Assembly (NCBI RefSeq): GCF_032854445.1
Contig: NC_088307.1
Coordinates: 27,006,547 to 27,070,546, forward strand
Origin: Liolophura sinensis
Lineage: Eukaryota; Mollusca; Polyplacophora; Chitonida; Chitonidae
Direction: 5' to 3'
Length of the DNA: 64,000 nucleotides
Shown: positions 56,480 through 64,000 of the stretch, piece after piece
Numbering within the stretch: position 1 is the first letter of the stretch
Layout: each line of letters opens with the position of its first letter
Notes under the pieces: model-generated
The model's input: only the letters and a program-made list of their open reading frames with translations
Databases searched by the model: none
Told to the model about the DNA's origin: nothing
Program-made: the position numbers and the translations under genes

Positions 56480-56900
56480 GTGTACATGCATTTTTAAAGA
56501 AAATTCGGGCGCCAAGGACACATTATCATCCATGGTGAGTTTGGGCGCCAAAGAGCTGCAGGGGCTGCCCAGAATGAGCTGCTCAACCGCCAACATACAA
56601 AGACGGCGTGGTTGTTCATTGGTCTGTCACGGATTATCAGGCGTCACCTATGGGTCCGTTTGGGCGCGAAATGGAGCTGCTGGCAAAAGGAGCTGAAGGA
56701 GTTGCGCTCACTGATGCGTTGGCGAGCCTCGCGTAACGTGTGACGTCACGCGCATACGTCTCGCTTATGGGAGTGCGGACTTAACGACATATCCGCACCG
56801 GCTCCTCTGCAATACGACACGTTTGCAACGTTTTCTACTACTAAAGTAGGTCGATCATTTATCACACATTCTTATACAGTCGGCGGGGTCACCGGTTCTG
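56480..56900. other. GC-rich non-coding end of the Polinton relic
   Basis: No gene. Three loose direct repeats of TTTGGGCGC (about 56538, 56660 and, as TTCGGGCGC, 56503) accompany CAAAGAGCTGCAGGGGCTGC-type sequence. This is where a Polinton terminal repeat would be expected, but no matching inverted copy was found on the other side. Confidence 0.35.
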
Positions 56901-59900
56901 TGAACCGGCTTTAAAGAAAAAAAAACAACAAAAAGTATAACCATGGTGCAAAGTCATTTTGTCATTACGTACTTGGTAACTCTATAAATCACCTTTTAAT
57001 CTGAAATTCCTTCGAGGCCATGGGATACGCCAGTATAGAGAAACCGGAAACGTGACGTCACGTCATCCGTACCCTACGCTCTTCGGTATTACAGACACTC
57101 CCTTGTAATGCGAAGTAGGCCTACGGTACCCCTTATTATGAAAGTCGAAGACTATGCATTGGGGCCTCATTTTACAAACCTTAGGGAATAACGCCAGGCG
57201 TATTCTATTAGATGTACCACTCTCGCGTTGAAAATGGTTTTAAAGTAGATCAGAATTGTCTGGTAATCAGAATGAAAACAGCTGATTTAACATTACTTCT
57301 ACACGTCAGAAGGGTAAATTATTATGTCACAGCGGAACAGATGCCCTCTCGAACGGTAGAAATACAGTTGTATCTCGCCCTTGATTGGTTAAACCTCAAA
57401 GCATGGGCCAGTTTGATATTCCCCACCTGGGCGTTTTGCTTACTTTGAACTGCGATATCTCGCTTATCCTGAATTACAAAAATAAAAAGTGACGTTTTTT
57501 AAAACTTTATTCTTTATCGATACAATTATACCCATGGTTTAATGTTGTCTTTTATTTTAACCAACTTGCAACAATATTGATTAAAACTGAATATTGACCG
57601 TGAACGCCCATACCGGTTGATTTCTGGTATACGAATGTTTGTTTCGACGCAAACATTTTAGGCAATAACCTAACTCGAACGTAACACCCTCTTAACAAAC
57701 ATATCACTAACTACTGGACAGTAAAAGAAGACACGTGCAGTATGTGAACACAGACCTTATGACTCGTAGTCGTCGTACATATGGCTGGAAAATTCTTAAA
57801 TACGACGTAAACAAGGATAAACACATACAAATCTATCCCCACAGCAGTTCTGCTCCCTGCAAGAGTAAACAGCTCCTCAGCTACTGGTTAATTCAGCCAT
57901 AAGTAATGGTTCTGTTCTTTCTGCTCTCTACGGAAAATCTTTGTTGGTCTCATTTTTGGATACCTTTGTGGTTTATACTGACTCAACCACACCATTGAAA
58001 TACAAATAACCTACTGAAAAATAAAAAAGCGGCAGCATGAACTCCTGACATTTGCAAAATGTGATGAATTACAGAGGTCCAGAGATATCACGTGTAGATT
58101 ACTGACGTATAAAAAGCTGACTAACACATGTAAGTATCAAGCCCCCCCCCCCCAAAAAAAACAAAAAAACCTACAATGTTACTATCTTACCTTACAATAC
58201 ACGAAGGTTCAGAGATAAACCAATAAAAGTTCACAGAGTTTCTATAACTAGGCTTTGAAGTACACCAGTGAAGATGCGGCTAGTTATGCACAATAAGTTA
58301 TCACTGATATGAAAATTAAGACAAGCATACAAATGAAAAGGTCAAAAGGCACATGCTGTAGTCACAATTATCATCTGTGCCAAACTCCATGAATTTCCCT
58401 TCAATAGATTTAGAGATATGGTCCCAAAAATGGTATATGACAGACAGACAGAGTCTGGGCAGTAATAACACATAATTTTGGTCCTTTCTTTTCGGAAAAA
58501 ATACCACGAATGCTGCCTACAAAAGAAGGTAAATATACATCTTTTTCAATTATAAGAGTTTCATAAAGATTTAGTTACAATCTAACAAATGAATAAGGTG
58601 TTTTGAGCTTTTACTTTGAATCCATGAACACAGGCGATAAAAATATATCAAATGTCAATGTAAAGCAAAAGTGACATTTACATGTATCAAGAAGACTGTT
58701 AGACAGCACACACTTTAATATTATTGTACAGGTACATGTACTTCACCGGTAAAAAGTTTGGACTAAACATTTTGTAAGATAAAGATAGCACTGAATTCCA
58801 TAAATATACTTGAATAGAACGGTTAAAATTTGATCTTTGCCAAAAAAAAAAACCCCTCAAATATTTAGGCACTTCCGCAATTAACAACTTCATATAAACA
58901 ACACAACAGATTTTAGCACTTGGCGCAAATATTCTTACGTAGCAAAAACACTACGGTTTCCAAATATAAGCGTCATGTCCAAAGTCATATACTACAGTAC
59001 TCGGTAGATGTGTGGTAGATGCATTTATGAAGACTAGAAACCCAAGTATATCTGTCTGGTTATTTGACTTGAGGCAGACTCAACAAACTCTATAATAATT
59101 AACGGACATAAAAATAAGAAACTTATTTCATAGACAAACTTGGATTTGTTCTTGAAAATACTGGCCAAGGAAAGCACAAGAAGCAGAAATTTCAGGAGGG
59201 AAATAAAAAGGGTTGGTAGCATTAACATAACAGAACATTACCAAAAGCACTATTTTAAAACATAAACTTTCATCCATGGTTAAGGTACTCATTTAACCAA
59301 TTCTGAGAGTTCTGTTCATCTTAGAAAAAAATTTGGCTTCAAGGAAAATAGTTGGTAATGTTAACATAACAGCATGTAACCAACAGCTCTGTATACTGTG
59401 TTTCACCTAAAATTTTGTCCATGAATGTCATGACTATAGCACACATCTTGTCGGATTCTGGGAGTTCTACTGATCTTAAAAGCTGTTTCCTCTTTTATAG
59501 AATTATATTCTAAAGTATTTTCTAAAACACTCATCATTCTATGAGATATTAGTCAAAGTTAAACTACACATACATGTGAAAACCAAGATTAGTGTATATC
59601 TAAAACATGGTATAGCTAAGTACACTAAGATTGGGCCTGTGTATATAATTACTAACCTACAACGTAATGAGACATCTAACAACGTAAGCGTACGTTTCAG
59701 TCTCATACTAAAAATATAAACTCCTTTTTACAAAAAAAGATAACCGAGGTAAGATACAATTTAGTGGCAAATTTCAAAAGTTTAGTACAAATTTTTGTAA
59801 ATGTATACAATGTAACAATTTCAGTTTAGAACTGAGTATCAAAACAAAAATGTTAAAAATATGACATATGAGACAACACTGCAGAGACAAATTAAAGACA

Positions 59901-59979
59901 TTAAAGTTGACATACTAAAGCTTAGACACAACAGCTGTGAACTTTTCGCAAAATTACCACCTCAAACTTGGTAATCAAT
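56900..59979. other. AT-rich region, partly caspase 3' UTR; no gene
   Basis: No credible exon or element. The part next to 59980 is probably the 3' UTR of the minus-strand caspase gene. A block around 57580-57720 resembles repeats near 34130 and 37610. Confidence 0.4.
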
Positions 59980-60185
59980 TCAGATATAAAACCGCTTGGT
60001 TAGAGTGCTGTATGTGCATGGCATTTGTTTGACGCCGTCAGCGGTTTCGTGTTGAGTAGCAATGACGCCTCTCAGAGAGATGAGGATATCCTCAAGGTGT
60101 TCTGTGTTGTGGTACCGCTCCAGAAGGTCCAGCAGACACTGGAAAAACCAGGAGCCCTCCTGCACTCTTCTCCAGGCCTTGTACC
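59980..60185 (-). CDS. Caspase, last exon (p10 subunit)
   Basis: The acceptor CATGTAATTACAG/GGTACAAG lies at 60185 and the TGA stop at 59980-59982. The exon is 206 nt, and its first two bases complete a Gly codon begun in the exon at 61727. It encodes YKAWRRVQEGSWFFQCLLDL, then ILISLRGVIATQ, GVKQMPCTYSTLTKRFYI. GSWF and the KQMP...STLTK(R)FY ending are hallmarks of the caspase small subunit and S3/S4 substrate-pocket region. With QACRG in the preceding exon this is a cysteine protease of the apoptotic caspase family. Initiator or executioner type cannot be told without the prodomain, which is outside the recognised exons. Confidence 0.88.
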
Positions 60186-60769
60186 CTGTAATTACATGGA
60201 CACATTTTGTTTGTTTCTTTATTCGCTTGTGTGAAAGGGTTTCAACATCACTTTCAAGGGCCCTTTGGACAAATTACTATAGTGTCTCCTAGCATGTACA
60301 ATGTAGGCATAAATACTTGTGCTGCATGAGTGGACCGCCATGCTGAGGACACAAGACACTTTGGCCGAACCGATCGAATTAAATACACTAATATCGGGTA
60401 CACAGTTCTTGGCCTGTTCCTCTTATGCTGCACGGCAAGTTACAAGTACGTACATGTGACAAACAATGTTACGAATGTATAGACTTATGTATAACTGAAT
60501 TTAAACTGTAGGTATGAATGCACTAAGTATGTACAACGCCGCCACAGCTGATGTTCCGTGATTTACACTAGACTCAATAATCTCTGATATAACAGCCTTC
60601 CTCCATCCATAAAACTGACTGCAATCATACAAAAAAAATTCTCAAGCATCAGTGAAATCCCCCCCCCCTCAAAAAAAAATATACTGCAGTCAGGTTTATG
60701 AGAAGAGGAAAGTGGGCAGACAATTCCTGGATATATCTATGCAATGCATGCAAGAGAGCACAATCCACA
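60186..60769. other. Caspase intron, unique part
   Basis: Non-repetitive AT-rich intron sequence between the p10 acceptor and the splice-junction array. A short poly-C/poly-A run lies at about 60660-60680. Confidence 0.6.
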
Positions 60770-61726
60770 TCTCCTAGAATCTCCTGGCGATGTTTTGTGT
60801 GTCAGAAGCCAAACTCTCCTGGCGATGTTGTGTGTGTCAGAAACATGTCAGCATCCAGAAGACACACCTGGTGTTGTGTGAGCCAAAAGCATTGCCACAT
60901 CTCCAAGACTTTCCTGGTGTTGTGTGTCAGAAGCATGTCAGCATCTAGAAGACTCACCTGGTGTTGTGTGAGCCAAAAGGATCGCCACATCTCCAAGACT
61001 CTCCTGGTGTTGTGCATCAAAAGCATGTCAGCATCTCCAAGTCTCTCCTGGTGTTGTGTGTCAGAAGCAAGTCAGCATCTAGAAGACTCACCTGGTGTTG
61101 TGTGAGCCAAAAGCATTGCCACATCTCCAAGACTCTCCTGGTGTTGTGCATCAAAAGCATGTCAGCAACTCCAAATCTCACCTGCTGGTGTTGTGTGTGT
61201 GTCTCAGAAGCCGTCTGCATCTCCCCGGCTCACCTGGTGTTGTGTGTGTCAGAAGCATGTCAGCAACTCCAAATCTCACCTGTTGGTGTTGTGTGTGGGT
61301 CTCAGAAGCCGTCAGCATCTCCCAGGCTCACCTGGTGTTGTGTGTGTCAGAAGCATGTCAGCAACTCCAAATCTCACCTGTTGGTGTTGTGTGTGTGTCT
61401 CAGAAGCCGTCTGCATCTCCCAGACTCACCTGGTGTTGTGTGTGTCAGAAGCATGTCAGCAACTCCAAATCTCACCTGTTGGTGTTGTGTGTGTGTCTCA
61501 GAAGTCGCCTGCATCTCCCCGGCTCACCTGGTGTTGTGTGTGTCAGAAGCATGTCAGCAACTCCAAATCTCACCTGTTGGTGTTGTGTGTGTGTCTCAGA
61601 AGCCGTCTGCATCTCCCAGACTCACCTGGTGTTCTTGCATGAGCCAGAAGCATGTCAGCCACTCCAAATCTCACCTGTTGGTGTTGTGTGTGTGTCTCAG
61701 AAGCCGTCTGCATCTCCCAGACTCAC
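60770..61726. repeat. Tandem array derived from the caspase exon/intron junction
   Basis: Copies of the 3' end of the caspase exon plus its donor fill the intron. Minus units read GACATGCTTCTG, a CACAACACCAG-type end and GTGAG. In the half next to the exon the higher-order period is 98 bp (AGAAGCATGT at 61251, 61349, 61447, 61545), then 101 bp (61646, and 61747 inside the true exon). Each unit holds two junction-like halves. CTCACCTG (minus CAGGTGAG) occurs 14 times from about 60953 to 61722, the last being the real donor. Further away units are about 45 bp, and some have lost the GT (CTCTCCTGG). Confidence 0.92.
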
Positions 61727-61879
61727 CTGGTGTTGTTGCATGAGCCAGAAGCATGTCAGCATCTTTAGGAAGTTTCATAACTTCCTCAACTAAATCAGCA
61801 ACTTCATCATCGGCAACAGCATAACCAGATTGGTTGTTGGCTCCCCGACAGGCCTGCACCAGGAAGATCTTTGGCTTTC
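61727..61879 (-). CDS. Caspase exon with catalytic QACRG
   Basis: The acceptor CTCAAATTAAG/GAAAG puts the first exon base at 61879. The donor ACACCAG/GTGAGT puts the last exon base at 61727. The exon is 153 nt with 50 full codons: KPKIFLVQACRGANNQSGYA, VADDEVADLVEEVMKL, then ADMLLAHATTP plus the first base of Gly. QACRG holds the catalytic cysteine, and DMLLAHATTPG matches the end of the p20 side (usually DFLLAYSTVPG). The split codon joins exactly to the p10 exon at 60185. The catalytic His motif and the rest of p20 should lie upstream (61880 onward or beyond) but no exon was recognised there. Confidence 0.88.
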
Positions 61880-64000
61880 CTTAATTTGAGAAAAGAGCAA
61901 AGCAAAGGTAAATGTAAATGCCAGGAAAAATGAACAACTTTGTCGTGGACAAAATCTTACAGTACACAAGAGTGCTTGGAGATTGTGTCCTTACTTATAA
62001 ACTGGCAAGACTGTACCTTTTGATGTGAATATAAATTAGTACCTAGCAGACAAGTTTACCCAAAGGCTATCAGTAAGTAGTAGGAGAAAAATACTTACAT
62101 GTATATTGCTTTAAACATTTCTCACTTTAATTACATATATGATGGTCTCTCACGTATACAGAGCTGCAGGTTTGTAGCAGACAACAGGTGAATAAGCAAT
62201 CAAAGCATTTTTGACTTACTATTTAATTTAGTATTGAAGAATTATGTTATGCTAGTACTTTGTGTGCTTTATTATAGGCATTGAGTTGAACTTGGACAAG
62301 GAAGAAACTCAGAGGGATAGACAAGCACCATGTAAAGCTTGGACACGCAAGGCAGTAGATGGAATAGACAAATAAGATTTAATGTGGATAAGAAAAGCAG
62401 CTGTTGGGATAGACAAGTAAGGGCGAGTTTTCTCTTACGCAGTTTTCTTCATGTAAAGAACATGGTAACGGACAACAGTCACCATTTCCACCGTTTTCAA
62501 CAAATCACCAGTATTCTAAAAACACCAAATGGATACTCGTGTCAAGTGCTATCGCAATCGACTTCACGGCCTTGGACGAGACGGAATCAACAGAGCGTGT
62601 CGCTCAGCAAATTAATACGCACGTCAAACTTCCCCACATGTAGCTGCCGAATCACACCCATTGGCAAAATGAGCCTGCATGGCACACGGTATACACAGCA
62701 CTGCTAACTTTTATCGTGTATGGTGATTTTACAACCTTCAAATGAAATAATTATAGAACAATTACCGAGTGAACATGTTGTGTTTAGCTACAGAATGTTG
62801 TCTGGTGTTTTTGTATTACAGGTCTTCAACGACGAAGGTAAAATGACATCTTGGAGTGCATGAGATCTACCCTCACTTTCCAAAACATTCACTCAAAATC
62901 CAAAATAAACTTTCCTGGGAACTTGACCAGTTAAGTTCAGCTGAACGAACATGTTTATAGGCACAGGGGTCCCAGCCAAGATTGAAAAAAAATACAGGAA
63001 AAATAGGAATTTTTTTCATAAATTATAGGAGTTTTATAGGAATTTTTAAAACGAAAAAGTAGGAAGTATAGGACACAGAACTTGAATTTTCACATTGTTT
63101 CTGCTTGACAAACAGGCAGGTTTACTATTATTTACATGTACATGTATTCTAATCTTTGGCCGCCTACTCCCCTTCAGACACACAATCCACCCAAATTATC
63201 AATTTTATATCACACCAGGCAGAGTACGTTGTTACTTCATGGAGATTGATGGGCAAGATCTCTGTACATTGCCTTGACGTTGTGTAACAGTATAGGCCCC
63301 AAGTTAGATCATGTGTTCTGTGAACTGCAAGCTGAAGTCGGTCAATTATGAGGACACTTTCTGGTCATCTCACAAGAGTCAATGGGTCATTTTAGGAGTG
63401 GAAAGTATCAAAACACCACTTCGCTTTTCTCTATACGCATATTCTTTCGAAACTGACACTGAATTTAACTGAAGTTAGCTTGAAGTTAACTTGGAGTTAG
63501 GTGTATCAATTATTTGAAATGAAAAGTACAACTCCCAAAATATGTATTTTCAACTTGTCATCCTAAACCCAGTGTTTTTAATGATAAACATATTCAAGAA
63601 AAGTTCTTAATACTGGGATGTCATTTCACAGCTTACTATTCCTGGTGTAGCCCATAACAAGTCGCATCTTAAAGTAACTGGTAATTATACAGGATATTAC
63701 CATTTTAATTACTGGTAACAGTCGATGCTACAAATAAAACTGGAACACACACTTTTTATGAACTTCACGAGTGGGGTCACAATACAGATCAGCTGTTTCT
63801 ATAACTTTGAGATTTAATATGGTAAAAATACAATGGCTTGTTACATCACTACAATTATAGAGGCTGCCAGATGCAAATACATAATCATGAGTTGGTGGAT
63901 GGTCTCTGCTTAGCATTATAAGCTGCCTCATTAATCATACTGCTATGCAATGCTAGCAATCACTTAACACACAAATGAAACACTCTGGAACACAAACAAA
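61880..64000. other. Upstream caspase intron(s); no exon recognised
   Basis: Read on both strands for caspase p20 or prodomain motifs without success. A 122-codon plus frame (62339-62707) has no domain. A plus GTATTACAG/GTCTTCAACGACGAAG/GTAAAA at about 62812-62840 could be a 16-nt micro-exon but nothing supports it. Confidence 0.4.

Noticed and set aside
60698-61793. Plus-strand frames up to 260 codons over the caspase intron
   Set aside because: They lie in the tandem array and antisense to the splice junctions; repeat artefacts.
62339-62707. 122-codon plus frame as an exon
   Set aside because: No domain, no splice sites, antisense to the caspase introns.

Overview
The window is nuclear DNA from an animal, most likely a lophotrochozoan and probably a mollusc. 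Spliced genes with GT/AG introns, a TRIM-type RING/B-box gene, a caspase and animal retrotransposons establish the animal origin. The mollusc guess rests on a tRNA-derived SINE present in at least 16 copies, whose tail I remember as common in mollusc transcripts; this is recollection, not a search. Much of the DNA is repeats: tandem arrays with units of 28, 36, 37, 48, 56, 66, 68, 98 and 111 bp, SINEs, three non-LTR retrotransposons, a degraded hAT-like gene and a rearranged Polinton/adintovirus-like element.

Layout. 1-1404: 28-bp minisatellite. 1405-5300: RNase H-bearing non-LTR element (minus) with a deleted RT core. 5501-15263: minus-strand TRIM gene. Exon 1 (RING + B-box) is at 14859-15263, exon 2 at 11426-11521 (96 nt) and exon 3 at 5501-5731 (231 nt); the gene runs off the left edge. 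Its introns hold a CR1/L2-like element and the hAT-like relic. 15700-22700: SINEs, minisatellites and a dispersed repeat called R1 here. 22850-24880: a 5'-truncated LINE on plus. 26225-28255 and 29007-30400: large 66-bp and 48-bp arrays. 32.6-46.2 kb: a cluster of a small secreted-peptide gene, with copy A intact (exons at 33536, 35642 and 36138), copy C truncated beside a transposase-derived gene, and copy B lacking the signal-peptide exon. 46.4-50.6 kb: a MITE candidate, a 1.375-kb tandem duplication and a SINE-bearing inverted repeat. 51.1-56.5 kb: decayed Polinton/adintovirus-like genes (RING protein, PolB fragment, putative virion proteins, packaging ATPase, integrase). 59980-61879: last two exons of a caspase (minus), separated by an intron filled with copies of its own 5' splice junction.

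Three results seem most worth following. The caspase splice junction has been amplified into a tandem array. The peptide-gene cluster encodes a 75-residue precursor with a proline-rich middle and a pentabasic site on its own micro-exon. The TRIM gene has coiled-coil exons of exactly 96 and 231 nt, the sizes known from vertebrate TRIM genes. All exon models were read by eye from splice signals and have no transcript support. Many of the frameshifts in mobile-element genes are single-base and could be decay or sequencing error.
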